Source: an uncultured Clostridium sp.
Lineage (GTDB): Bacteria > Bacillota > Clostridia > TANB77 > CAG-508
Direction of reading: 5' to 3'
NCBI GenBank assembly: GCA_900553755.1
Contig: USEX01000021.1
Location: forward strand, 1-23,454
DNA: 23,454 bases
Positions 15,278 through 23,407 of this stretch are shown in pieces. The notes beneath the pieces are model-generated. The model was not told where the DNA came from. It made no database searches and was given only the letters and a program-made list of their open reading frames with translations. Every line of letters starts with the position of its first letter. Positions within the stretch are counted from its first letter, which is position 1. Both the position numbers and the translations under genes were made by a program.

Positions 15278-15695
15278 CTATGTCATTTTGCTGCATTACC
15301 ATAAAATCATTTAAAATCTTTTTTACTTCAGCATCTGCGCGAGGATTGTGATTCAATAGTTTTTGGCATTCAATAATTCCCATATCTCCACCTTGAATCA
15401 TCATCTCGGCAATGTGAGAATTGCTTTTATCAGTGATGGTGTTTAGCTGTACACCTGTCCATCCCATCATTTTATCCGTCACAGGAGTTTCATCAGGAAT
15501 TTCACCATACTTTTCAAATTGATTATTTACAGCATCAACAATTTTGCCGTATTCAGAATATTGAAAAGTTAAATTTTCTTTCATATTTTTATCGCCAACT
15601 TTTTTTAATACGTACGAAATAGAATCCATTCCCATTTTTGCAGCTTTATTGATTTCATTAAGAATTGTAAGATTTATATTATTATCTTTATCCAT
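15255..15695 (-). CDS. Helical protein of unknown function (146 residues), possibly ferritin-like
   Basis: The family is not recognised with certainty. The 146 residues are mostly amphipathic helix: about 8-30, 35-62, 80-105 and 115-145, giving a probable four-helix bundle without signal peptide or membrane segment. Conserved-looking stretches include MMGWTGVQLNT and SHIAEMMIQGGDMGIIECQ. Single histidines and several E/M residues recall ferritin-like or spore-coat bundle proteins, but no ExxH metal pair is visible. GGAGG (15702-15706 on the complement) lies six bases before the ATG. It is the only mid-sized gene on the minus strand and converges on the MFS gene with a four-base gap. Confidence 0.78.
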   Translation of the reverse strand: MDKDNNINLTILNEINKAAKMGMDSISYVLKKVGDKNMKENLTFQYSEYGKIVDAVNNQFEKYGEIPDETPVTDKMMGWTGVQLNTITDKSNSHIAEMMIQGGDMGIIECQKLLNHNPRADAEVKKILNDFMVMQQNDIEKMKTFL

Positions 15696-15750
15696 ACATT
15701 ACCTCCAATAATTATTTGTTTGTTTTATTGTGCGCACTTATTGCAATTTT

Positions 15751-15890
15751 ATGCAGTTTAGATATTTTTTATAGTGTTAGGAATGTTACTTATAATTCCT
15801 AACAGTGCATATGCTGGATATCAAAATAAGCCGGGAGAAGCATTAACACAAAAAACACCAGATGTATATTTTGTGGTGCAGGCCTTTAAG
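15751..15890 (+). pseudogene. Remnant of a small secreted-protein gene
   Basis: ATG 15751 opens MQFRYFL and stops at once. Adding one T to the six-T run (about 15765-15770) joins it to a second frame and gives a textbook signal peptide: MQFRYFF, a hydrophobic core (IVLGMLLII) and a PNSAYA-G cleavage site, then about 20 polar residues (NKPGEALTQKT). The second frame stays open to 15989 but soon runs into hairpin and promoter sequence, so its tail is not real protein. No ribosome binding site was found. This looks like a decayed or partly deleted gene. The interval 15696-16011 holds only this remnant, a hairpin and the addA promoter. Confidence 0.5.
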
Positions 15891-15907
15891 ATAAAAATGT
15901 TTATTTT

Positions 15908-15947
15908 AGTGGATAGGTTTAAAATCTATCCACTCTTTTCATTTTTC
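15908..15947 (+). terminator. Terminator-like hairpin before addA
   Basis: AGTGGATAG (15908-15916) pairs with CTATCCACT (15926-15934), extendable inward to a three-base loop, followed by CTTTTCATTTTTC. It probably served the decayed gene upstream. Confidence 0.65.
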
Positions 15948-15948
15948 T

Positions 15949-15977
15949 TAGACATTTTTATATTAATTTGCTATAAT
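15949..15977 (+). promoter_or_regulatory. Promoter of the addA operon
   Basis: TAGACA at 15949-15954, 17 bases, then a perfect TATAAT at 15972-15977 with TG one base upstream (extended -10). AGGAGG at 16001-16006 follows. Confidence 0.65.
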
Positions 15978-16011
15978 ATAAAAAGTTAAGAAAAGGAATT
16001 AGGAGGCTAAA

Positions 16012-19000
16012 ATGGCTGAGGTTAAATGGACTAAAGAACAGCAAGAAGCAATAGACAAAAAAGGCTCAAATATATTAGTTGCTGCAGCTGCAGGAAGCGG
16101 AAAAACTGCAGTTTTGGTTGAACGTATTATTAAGAAGATTATAAATGATAAAGTTGATATAGACAAAATATTGGTAGTTACTTTTACGAGTGCTGCGGCC
16201 AGTGAAATGAGGGAAAGAATACTAGATGCTATTTATAAAAAGCTGGAAGAATATCCGGAAGATGAAAACTTGCAAAAGCAAATTAATTTGCTAAATAAAG
16301 CAAGTATATGCACAATAGATTCTTTTTGTTTGGACGTAATTAGAAATAATTTTTTTGAAATAGATATATCGGCAAATGCTAGAGTAGCTGATAGTACAGA
16401 AGTTATCCTACTAAAGCAAGAAGTGTTAGATGAAATTTTTGAAGAGAAATATATAGAGAATAATGCAGATTTTTTAGAGCTAATAGAAACATACACAAAA
16501 TATAATAGAGACGAAGACTTACAAGACCTAATATTAAAAATCTACAATTATATACAGTCAGATCCATTTCCAGAAGAATGGTTAGCCCAAAAAGTAGAAA
16601 TGTTTAATATAAACAATGTAAATTTTTCTGATACTCCATGGGGAAAAATAATTGTAGAATCTTGCAGAGAAAATTTAGAAGATTGCATTCTAAAATTAGA
16701 AAATCTTGTGCCACAGATGCACAGATTTCCAGAATTGGAAAAGTACGAAAATGCTATAAAAGATGATATAAACAACTATACTTCAATTAAAAATAACCTA
16801 ACAAACTGGGATACAGCTCAGCAAATGATAGAAAATTTTAGAAATATGGATTGGCCAAGAGGAAAAAAAGTGGAAAATCCATTAAAAGATGATGCTAAAA
16901 AAATAAGAGATAGTGTTAAAGACCAGTATTCAAGCATAAAAGAGTTAATTCCATATAATTCGGAAAATGCATGTGAAGATATAAAATACATGTATGGAAT
17001 ATTAAAGAAATTACAGGATATAATTATAGAATTTTCGGAGAAATTTTACCAAAAAAAGAGAGAAAAAAATATAATAGATTTTAACGATATGGAGCATTTA
17101 GCACTAAAGATTTTGGTTGAAAAAGATGAAGATGGTAACATAAAAAGCACGGAAGTAGCAAAAAGATATGCAGAAAAATTTGAAGAAATTGCAATAGACG
17201 AATATCAGGATAGCAATTTGGTCCAAGAATGTATATTAACAAGCGTTTCGAAAAACAATAATATTTTTATGGTTGGAGATGTAAAGCAAAGCATTTATAA
17301 ATTTAGACAAGCTAGACCGGAGCTATTTTTAGGGAAATACAATACATATAAAAATGAGCCAGTAGCTGGAGAAAATAGAAAAATACAGTTATTTAAGAAC
17401 TTTAGAAGTAGGAAAAATGTATTGGATATAACAAATATTGTATTTGAAAACATAATGAGTGCTAAACTAGGAGATATAGACTATAATGAAAATGAATATT
17501 TAAATTTAGGAGCTTCATATGAAGAAGTAGAAAAGCAAGATTTTACAACGCAATTAAATATAATAGATTTAAAAGAAGAAGAAAATATATGGAAATCTGA
17601 TGAAGAGGACCAAGAAGAACAGTCTACAGAAAAAGTAGAAAATGTTGTACTTGAGGCTAGATTTGTAGCAAAAAAAATAAAGGAATTATTAGATTCAAAA
17701 TACCAAGTTATAGATAAAAAAAGAGGAAGAAGAAATATCGAGTGCAGAGATATTGCAGTACTCTTAAGAAGTGCAAACACAGTTGCACCAATATACGAAA
17801 AAGAAATATCAGAATTAGGAATAAATGTGTACTCAGATAGTTCGGATGGATATTTGCAATCAGTTGAAATTGATACGATTATGAGTGTATTAAAAATAAT
17901 AGATAATCCTATGCAAGATATTCCATTAGTAACAGTTCTAAGGTCTGCAATAGGAAATTTTAGTGACAATGAATTGGTTGAAATTAGCCTAGAAGGTAAC
18001 AAAGAGAGCTTTTATGAAAAAATGCTAAAAGCAAAGGAAAAAAGCTCGAATGAAGAACTAGTAAATAAAATTAATAAGCTATTACAAAATTTAGAAAAAT
18101 GGTATCAAGAAGAAAAATATAAGCCATTGGATGAACTTATTTGGCAAATATACATAGATACCGGATATATGAATTATGTTAGTTTAATGCCTAATGGAGA
18201 GCTAAGAACTTCAAACTTGAAAATGCTTTTTGAAAAAGCCAAACAGTATGAAACGGCTAGCTTCAAGGGATTATATAACTTTGTGAATTTTATGGAAAAG
18301 GTAAAAAACAGTAATAATGATTTAGGAGCAGCCAAGATAATTGGAGAAAGTGAAAACGTAGTAAGAATTATGAGTATCCATAAAAGTAAAGGCTTGGAAT
18401 TCCCTGTGGTTATATTGGCTGGAACAGGTAAGAAATTTAATTTTCAAGATTTAAACCAAAAACTATTATTACATCAAGATTTGGGAATAGGACCACAATA
18501 CATAGATGCTGATAGACACATAGAATTTAAAACATTAGCTAAAAAAGCGATTGCAATAAAGTCTAGAAAAGAAATTACATCAGAAGAAATGAGGGTTTTG
18601 TATGTTGCATTAACAAGGGCAAAAGAAAAATTAATAATAACAGGGATGCAAAAAAATGTAAATAAAGCACTTACTGAAAAACAAGAAATGATTGATTTGT
18701 ATGGAAATATAAGCCCTATGCTAGTTGGAAAATATTCAACATATTTGGATTGGCTAGAATTAATATACCAAAAAGAATTGGCAGAAAAATTATCTGGAAT
18801 TATGGATTTGCAAGTAATAGAAAAGCAAAGTTTATTGAAAAGTGCAGAAATAGATGAGGAAGATGAAGATATAAAAGAAGCAATAGAAGCTGAGGCAACT
18901 AAGCTAGCAAATAATCAAGAAGAGGAGAAAATTAAACATATTTTAGATTGGAAATATGAACACAATGAATTAGAAAATATACCAACTAAAACAAGTGTTA

Positions 19001-19614
19001 CTAAAATTAAAGAATTAACAACAGATTCAGAAAATGAGAAAGTATTTGATAAAAACAAAATGGTTCCTCAATTCTTAAGCAAAGATGAAAATGGAAAGTT
19101 ATCGGCAGCTCAAAGGGGAACATTAATGCATTTAATAGTGCAAAAAATGGACGAAAAGAAAGAGTACGATTATCAAAAAATAGAAGAATTAATACACTTA
19201 TTAAAGGAAAAAGGAATAATAACAGAACTAGAAGCCAAAAATATAAATACTGGAAAATTAGTAGATTATACAAAATCGGATTTGTGGAAGGAATTAAAAG
19301 AGGCAGTAGAAATACACAAAGAACAGCCGTTTTATATTGATATACCAGTAAAAGAAATATATGGTAATAGCGTGAAAACAGATGAAACAGTGCTAGTTCA
19401 AGGAATTATAGACTTGTATTATATAAATGCAGATGGAAAGCTAATTCTGGTAGATTATAAAACAGATTATGTTGAAAAAGGTAAAGAAAATGAGCTTAAA
19501 GAAAAGTATGCAAAGCAGCTAGAATTATATAAAAGAGCTTTAGAAAGTGCGTTGAATACAAAAGTTTCAGAAACAAAAATTTATAGTTTGTATTTAAATA
19601 AGTTTATAGATTGA
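16012..19614 (+). CDS. addA: AddA, ATP-dependent helicase/nuclease subunit A
   Basis: The helicase-nuclease subunit of AddAB, which resects double-strand breaks for RecA repair, the Gram-positive counterpart of RecBCD. At 1200 residues it is of normal length. Visible parts: UvrD-type Walker A AAAAGSGKT (24-32), the DEYQDSN Walker B region (about 400), GDVKQSIYKFRQARP (about 423), helicase motif V-VI (SIHKSKGLEFPVV, LYVALTRAKEKL), and a C-terminal RecB-type nuclease with H1040 in RGTLMH, D1134 in GIIDLYY and D1148-Y-K1150. ATG 16012 has AGGAGG five bases upstream. addB, normally directly upstream, is not here. Confidence 0.96.
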   Translation: MAEVKWTKEQQEAIDKKGSNILVAAAAGSGKTAVLVERIIKKIINDKVDIDKILVVTFTSAAASEMRERILDAIYKKLEEYPEDENLQKQINLLNKASICTIDSFCLDVIRNNFFEIDISANARVADSTEVILLKQEVLDEIFEEKYIENNADFLELIETYTKYNRDEDLQDLILKIYNYIQSDPFPEEWLAQKVEMFNINNVNFSDTPWGKIIVESCRENLEDCILKLENLVPQMHRFPELEKYENAIKDDINNYTSIKNNLTNWDTAQQMIENFRNMDWPRGKKVENPLKDDAKKIRDSVKDQYSSIKELIPYNSENACEDIKYMYGILKKLQDIIIEFSEKFYQKKREKNIIDFNDMEHLALKILVEKDEDGNIKSTEVAKRYAEKFEEIAIDEYQDSNLVQECILTSVSKNNNIFMVGDVKQSIYKFRQARPELFLGKYNTYKNEPVAGENRKIQLFKNFRSRKNVLDITNIVFENIMSAKLGDIDYNENEYLNLGASYEEVEKQDFTTQLNIIDLKEEENIWKSDEEDQEEQSTEKVENVVLEARFVAKKIKELLDSKYQVIDKKRGRRNIECRDIAVLLRSANTVAPIYEKEISELGINVYSDSSDGYLQSVEIDTIMSVLKIIDNPMQDIPLVTVLRSAIGNFSDNELVEISLEGNKESFYEKMLKAKEKSSNEELVNKINKLLQNLEKWYQEEKYKPLDELIWQIYIDTGYMNYVSLMPNGELRTSNLKMLFEKAKQYETASFKGLYNFVNFMEKVKNSNNDLGAAKIIGESENVVRIMSIHKSKGLEFPVVILAGTGKKFNFQDLNQKLLLHQDLGIGPQYIDADRHIEFKTLAKKAIAIKSRKEITSEEMRVLYVALTRAKEKLIITGMQKNVNKALTEKQEMIDLYGNISPMLVGKYSTYLDWLELIYQKELAEKLSGIMDLQVIEKQSLLKSAEIDEEDEDIKEAIEAEATKLANNQEEEKIKHILDWKYEHNELENIPTKTSVTKIKELTTDSENEKVFDKNKMVPQFLSKDENGKLSAAQRGTLMHLIVQKMDEKKEYDYQKIEELIHLLKEKGIITELEAKNINTGKLVDYTKSDLWKELKEAVEIHKEQPFYIDIPVKEIYGNSVKTDETVLVQGIIDLYYINADGKLILVDYKTDYVEKGKENELKEKYAKQLELYKRALESALNTKVSETKIYSLYLNKFID

Positions 19615-19623
19615 GGAGAAAAT

Positions 19624-19863
19624 ATGAGATTAGATAAATTTTTAAAAATTTCAAGGATTATAAAAAGAAGAACTGTTGCAGCAGAAGCAGCAGATAATGG
19701 AAGAATTACTATCAATGGCAAAGTGGCAAAACCAAGCCACGAAGTAAAAACCGGTGACATATTAGAAATAAAATTCGGAGATAAAACATCAAAATTTAAG
19801 ATTGTTTCAATTCCAGAAGTACAAAGGAAGAACATGGGAAAATTAGTAGAAGAAGTAGAGTAA
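19624..19863 (+). CDS. rqcP: S4-domain RNA-binding protein RqcP
   Basis: A 79-residue S4 domain with the MRLDKFLKISRIIKRRTVA start and GRITINGKVAKPSHEVKTGD core, as in RqcP (YabO) and Hsp15. In Bacillus subtilis RqcP helps RqcH add alanine tails to nascent chains on stalled 50S subunits. The size and short C-terminus match RqcP. GAGGAG (19613-19618) overlaps the addA stop, and the ATG lies nine bases after that stop, so it is translated as part of the addA operon. The RqcP assignment rests on length and motif; a generic S4 protein is the alternative. Confidence 0.85.
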   Translation: MRLDKFLKISRIIKRRTVAAEAADNGRITINGKVAKPSHEVKTGDILEIKFGDKTSKFKIVSIPEVQRKNMGKLVEEVE

Positions 19864-19876
19864 TTTTATTTAGTTC

Positions 19877-20755
19877 ATGACATATACTTTTAATATGACT
19901 AAGATAAAAGTGTATAAGATGAATTTAAAATTAATAATAATTAGTATGCTTATTATTTTAATGATAATAAGCATATTTATGTATAATGTATCTAAAGCTC
20001 AAACTGAGGAAACAGTGGAATTACCAATAATTATGTACCATAGCATATTAAAATCAAGAAGTGGAGATTATATTGTTCATCCAAGTGAATTAGAAAATGA
20101 TTTGAAATGCATAAAAGAAAATGGCTATGAAACAGTTGTAATGGCAGATTTAATAAATTTTGTTTATGAAGGAGTAGAATTGCCCCAAAAGCCTATAATG
20201 ATAACATTTGATGATGGCCATTATAACAATTTGGGGTATGCAGTACCATTACTACAAAAATATGGCATGAAAGCTGTAATTTCAATTGTTGGAAGTTATA
20301 CAGATATGTATACTAAATCTGATGAGGCAAATTTAAATTATAGTTATTTAAGGTGGAAGGATATAAAAGAACTTATTTCAAGTGGAACGATAGAGTTTCA
20401 GAACCATACGTATGATTTACATAGTAATAAAAATGGAAGAATGGGATGCAAGAAAAAGTCATGGGAGTCTTATGAGGAATATGAATCACTACTAAGTAAT
20501 GATTTATTAAAACTTCAAAATGAATTTAAGCAAGAGACTGGCTATGAGCCAAATACATTTACATATCCTTTTGGGGCTATAAGCAATGGAACAACAAATA
20601 TAATAAAAAAACTAGGATTTAAAGCAAGTTTGTCGTGCACTTCAGGAGTAAATTATATTACCAGAAATCCGGAAAGTTTGTATTTATTAAAACGAAATAA
20701 TAGAATAAGCGGAATATCCACAGAAAAATTTTTTAATAAAATGTTAAGAAAGTAG
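19877..20755 (+). CDS. Membrane-anchored polysaccharide deacetylase (CE4/NodB)
   Basis: Removes N-acetyl (or similar) groups from an extracellular glycan, possibly peptidoglycan or a biofilm polymer. Counting from ATG 19877 there are 292 residues: a membrane anchor (about 17-40), the LPIIMYHSI motif, TFDDG (110-114) for catalysis and metal binding, the H177-TYDL-H182 metal site, and FTYPFG, the form seen in IcaB/PgaB-like members. No Shine-Dalgarno site favours any start; ATG 19895 and ATG 19919 (MNLKLIII) are equally possible, the last giving a more typical signal-anchor. It follows rqcP after 13 bases with no terminator. Confidence 0.88.
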   Translation: MTYTFNMTKIKVYKMNLKLIIISMLIILMIISIFMYNVSKAQTEETVELPIIMYHSILKSRSGDYIVHPSELENDLKCIKENGYETVVMADLINFVYEGVELPQKPIMITFDDGHYNNLGYAVPLLQKYGMKAVISIVGSYTDMYTKSDEANLNYSYLRWKDIKELISSGTIEFQNHTYDLHSNKNGRMGCKKKSWESYEEYESLLSNDLLKLQNEFKQETGYEPNTFTYPFGAISNGTTNIIKKLGFKASLSCTSGVNYITRNPESLYLLKRNNRISGISTEKFFNKMLRK

Positions 20756-20782
20756 CTTGCAAAATTTGTCGACTTATTTTTC

Positions 20783-20803
20783 TTGACATTTTACTGTACA
20801 GTA
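20783..20803 (+). promoter_or_regulatory. -35 element and 12-bp palindrome upstream of comM
   Basis: Perfect TTGACA at 20783-20788 is followed by the perfect palindrome TACTGTACAGTA (20792-20803), which would sit in the spacer of the promoter. The -10 is unclear: TATTTA at 20807-20812 gives an 18-base spacer. A 10-base direct repeat (TTAATTCAAA, 20821-20830 and 20835-20844) follows. The palindrome is a candidate operator. Confidence 0.4.
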
Positions 20804-20887
20804 TGGTATTTATATTATAGTTAATTCAAATAAATTAATTCAAAGTTTAATTATTGTCTAAAAAATTTCAAAACAAGAAGGAAAATA

Positions 20888-22417
20888 ATGTTATCAAAAA
20901 TAAATAGTATAGTTTTGTACGGATTGGAAGGCTATTTAGTAGAAGTTCAATCGGATGTAGCTGCAGGTATGCCATACTGGGAAGTTGTTGGGCTTCCTGA
21001 CCTTAGAGTAAAAGAGGCAAAAGAAAGGGTAAGGGCAGCAATAAAAAATTCTGGTTTACTATTTCCAAGTAGAAGAATAATATTAAATTTAGCTCCAGCA
21101 GATTTAAGAAAGGAAGGCACATATTTTGATTTGCCGATAGCAATAAGTTTGTTAGTAAATTTTGGCTATGTGAAAAAAGTAGCAGAAGACGTGGCTTTTA
21201 TTGGTGAACTTTCTTTGGATGGAAAAGTGAATAGGGTAAATGGAGTGCTAGCAATTTGCATTGAAGCAAAAAAGCTAGGAATAAAAAAGATAATAGTTCC
21301 TAAAGAGAATGCTAAAGAAGGTGCAATAGTAAGTGGAATAGATGTAATAGGTGTTGAAAATTTAAGACAAACAATAAATTTTTTAAATGATAATGTTGTG
21401 ATAGAACCAGAAACTATAGATTTACAGCAAATGTTTTATGATGACTTTATAGGTGATGTGGATTTTGCTGATATTAAGGGGCAAAGTAGTGTAAAGCGAG
21501 CATTAGAAATTGCAGCTGCAGGAGGGCACAATTGCCTAATGATAGGACCTCCGGGTTCTGGAAAAACAATGCTTGCTAAAGGCTTTGCTTCAATACTACC
21601 AGAATTGAGTTTTGATGAAGCTCTGGAAGTAACAAAAATACATAGTATTATGGGAAAGCTGCCGAAAGACAAGCCATTAGTGGTAAAAAGGCCGTTTAGG
21701 TTTCCTCATCATACTATATCAGTGCCAGCCTTGATTGGAGGAGGTAAAATACCTAAACCTGGTGAAATTAGTTTGGCAAATCATGGAGTATTGTTTTTAG
21801 ATGAGTTACCTGAATTTAATAAATCTACATTAGAAACACTTAGAGGACCATTAGAAGATAGAGAAGTATCTATAAGCAGGCTAAATTCTGTAATTACCTA
21901 TCCATGTAATTTTATGCTAATAGCTGCAATGAATCCATGCCCATGCGGAAACTATGGTTCAGGAGAAACTTGTACGTGTACACGTGGAGCCATTGAAAAG
22001 TATATATCTAAAATAAGTGGACCTTTATTAGATAGAATTGATATACAAATTGAAGTAAACAAAGTAAAGTATCAAGAAATTAAGAAAGAAACTAAAAGAG
22101 AAAAATCAGAGGTAATAAGAGAAAGAGTTAATAAGGCAAGAAAAATACAGTTAGAGAGATATAGTGAGAGTAATATTTATTCAAATTCAGAAATGACACC
22201 TAGTTTGACAGAAAGATACTGTAAATTAGATGAAAGATCAGAGAATTTATTAAAGGGAGCCTTTGAAAAATTAAGATTAAGTGCAAGAGCATATAACAAG
22301 ATTTTGAAAGTAGCCAGAACCATAGCCGATTTGAGAGATAGAAAAAATATAGAATATGAAGATTTAGCAGAGGCTATACAGTATAGAAGCTTAGACAGAA
22401 AATATTGGAAAAATTAA
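20888..22417 (+). CDS. comM: YifB/ComM-family AAA+ ATPase
   Basis: In naturally transformable bacteria ComM is a hexameric helicase promoting branch migration of incoming DNA. The 509 residues have the N-terminal Lon/S5-like domain (about 1-170; GLPDLRVKEAKERVRAAI, LAPADLRKEGTYFDLPIA), Walker A GPPGSGKT (220-227), Walker B GVLFLDELPEF, a cysteine motif NPCPCGNYGSGETCTC typical of the family, and the C-terminal LSARAYNKILKVARTIADL domain. AAGGA (20878-20882) precedes ATG 20888 by five bases. Often mis-annotated as magnesium chelatase. It is followed directly by dprA, a usual partner in DNA uptake. Confidence 0.95.
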   Translation: MLSKINSIVLYGLEGYLVEVQSDVAAGMPYWEVVGLPDLRVKEAKERVRAAIKNSGLLFPSRRIILNLAPADLRKEGTYFDLPIAISLLVNFGYVKKVAEDVAFIGELSLDGKVNRVNGVLAICIEAKKLGIKKIIVPKENAKEGAIVSGIDVIGVENLRQTINFLNDNVVIEPETIDLQQMFYDDFIGDVDFADIKGQSSVKRALEIAAAGGHNCLMIGPPGSGKTMLAKGFASILPELSFDEALEVTKIHSIMGKLPKDKPLVVKRPFRFPHHTISVPALIGGGKIPKPGEISLANHGVLFLDELPEFNKSTLETLRGPLEDREVSISRLNSVITYPCNFMLIAAMNPCPCGNYGSGETCTCTRGAIEKYISKISGPLLDRIDIQIEVNKVKYQEIKKETKREKSEVIRERVNKARKIQLERYSESNIYSNSEMTPSLTERYCKLDERSENLLKGAFEKLRLSARAYNKILKVARTIADLRDRKNIEYEDLAEAIQYRSLDRKYWKN

Positions 22418-22430
22418 AGGAGGTATTAGC

Positions 22431-23303
22431 ATAAGCGAGAAGATATGTTGTTTTGAAGGAAAATATCCTGATAAATTATTAAAAATAAAGGAATATCCTC
22501 GAGAGGTATATTACAGAGGCAATGTGAATTTATTAAATTCGGAAAAGATAATAGCCATTGTAGGTTCTAGAGAATGTTCTGAATATGGAAGAAAGTATGC
22601 AGGAATATTTGCTAAAGCATTGGCAAAAGAAGGAGTAACAATAATAAGCGGTTTAGCTATTGGAATAGATACTGCTGCACATTATGGGTCTGTATGTGAA
22701 AAAGGTGGAACGATAGCAGTATTAGGCGGAGGATTAAATAGAATATATCCTAAAGAAAATTTATGGTTATATAATGAAATTATTAATAATAATGGATGCA
22801 TAATAACAGAACATGAGGATAATGATGAAACAGTGGTAGCAAACTTTCCAAAGAGAAATAGAATAATAAGTGGAATAGCTGATGCGGTTTTAGTTATAGA
22901 AGCTAAACATAGAAGCGGAAGTAAAATTACAGCTAGGTATGCATTTGAACAAGGAAAAAAAGTTTATTGTATCCCACATAATTTAGATGATGTGAATGGA
23001 GTTGGAATTAATGAATTGATATTGGATGGAGCAAAAATGGTTACCAGTGCAGGTCAAATATTGAAAGACTTATATGGCGAGATAAAAAACAAAGAAGAAG
23101 TAGTAGAACAGAAATGTGCAGTTCCAGGAAAATATCAAAAAATATATAATCTATTGGAAGAAAAAGAATTATCAATAGACGAAGTAAGTAAAAAAATAAA
23201 TGAAAGTATATCTGCAACAGGAGCCATTTTAACAATAATGGAAATAGAGGGATATATAAAAAGAAATGTAGGCAATACATTTAAAATAAAGGGAGCAAAT
23301 TAG
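22431..23303 (+). CDS. dprA: DNA-processing protein DprA, short form, apparent ATA start
   Basis: Loads RecA on incoming single-stranded DNA in transformation. The first standard start in the frame is GTG 22524, but 31 family-like residues precede it (FEGKYPDKLLKIKEYPREVYY, matching the usual YP..L..I...P..L region), so the true start is upstream. AAAGGAGGT (22416-22424) points at ATA 22431, seven bases beyond AGGAGG, giving 290 residues. The Rossmann fold shows IVGSRECSEYG (about 43-53), SGLAIGIDTAAH, FPKRNRIISGI and EAKHRSGSKITA; a winged-helix domain ends the protein (about 237-290). The N-terminal SAM-like domain of longer DprA proteins is absent. The ATA may be a mutated ATG or a sequence error. 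Confidence 0.9.
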   Translation: MSEKICCFEGKYPDKLLKIKEYPREVYYRGNVNLLNSEKIIAIVGSRECSEYGRKYAGIFAKALAKEGVTIISGLAIGIDTAAHYGSVCEKGGTIAVLGGGLNRIYPKENLWLYNEIINNNGCIITEHEDNDETVVANFPKRNRIISGIADAVLVIEAKHRSGSKITARYAFEQGKKVYCIPHNLDDVNGVGINELILDGAKMVTSAGQILKDLYGEIKNKEEVVEQKCAVPGKYQKIYNLLEEKELSIDEVSKKINESISATGAILTIMEIEGYIKRNVGNTFKIKGAN

Positions 23304-23407
23304 TGAATGCAAAACAGCAATTAGGAAAAATAGGAGAAAACCTTGCTAGTGAATATTTAGAGAAACAAGGATATTTAATACTAGAAAGAAATTTTGCTTG
23401 CAGGTAG
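23303..23407 (+). pseudogene. yraN: YraN family protein, N-terminal fragment
   Basis: GTG 23303 overlaps the dprA stop by one base, with AAAGGGAG upstream. The 34 residues (NAKQQLGKIGENLASEYLE ... GYLILERNFACR) match the start of YraN, an endonuclease-like protein of about 115-120 residues usually near comM and dprA. A TAG follows at 23405-23407, just where the family continues with a GEIDII motif. No frame shift restores that motif, so the gene is broken or the sequence changes origin here. Confidence 0.8.

Noticed and set aside
15774..15989. A 71-codon frame as an intact small gene
   Set aside because: It starts inside a signal peptide without a ribosome binding site and its second half covers a hairpin and the addA promoter.
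20792..20803. The palindrome before comM as a LexA box
   Set aside because: Firmicutes LexA sites read GAAC-N4-GTTC, and the proteobacterial site has CTGT and ACAG eight bases apart; here they are adjacent.
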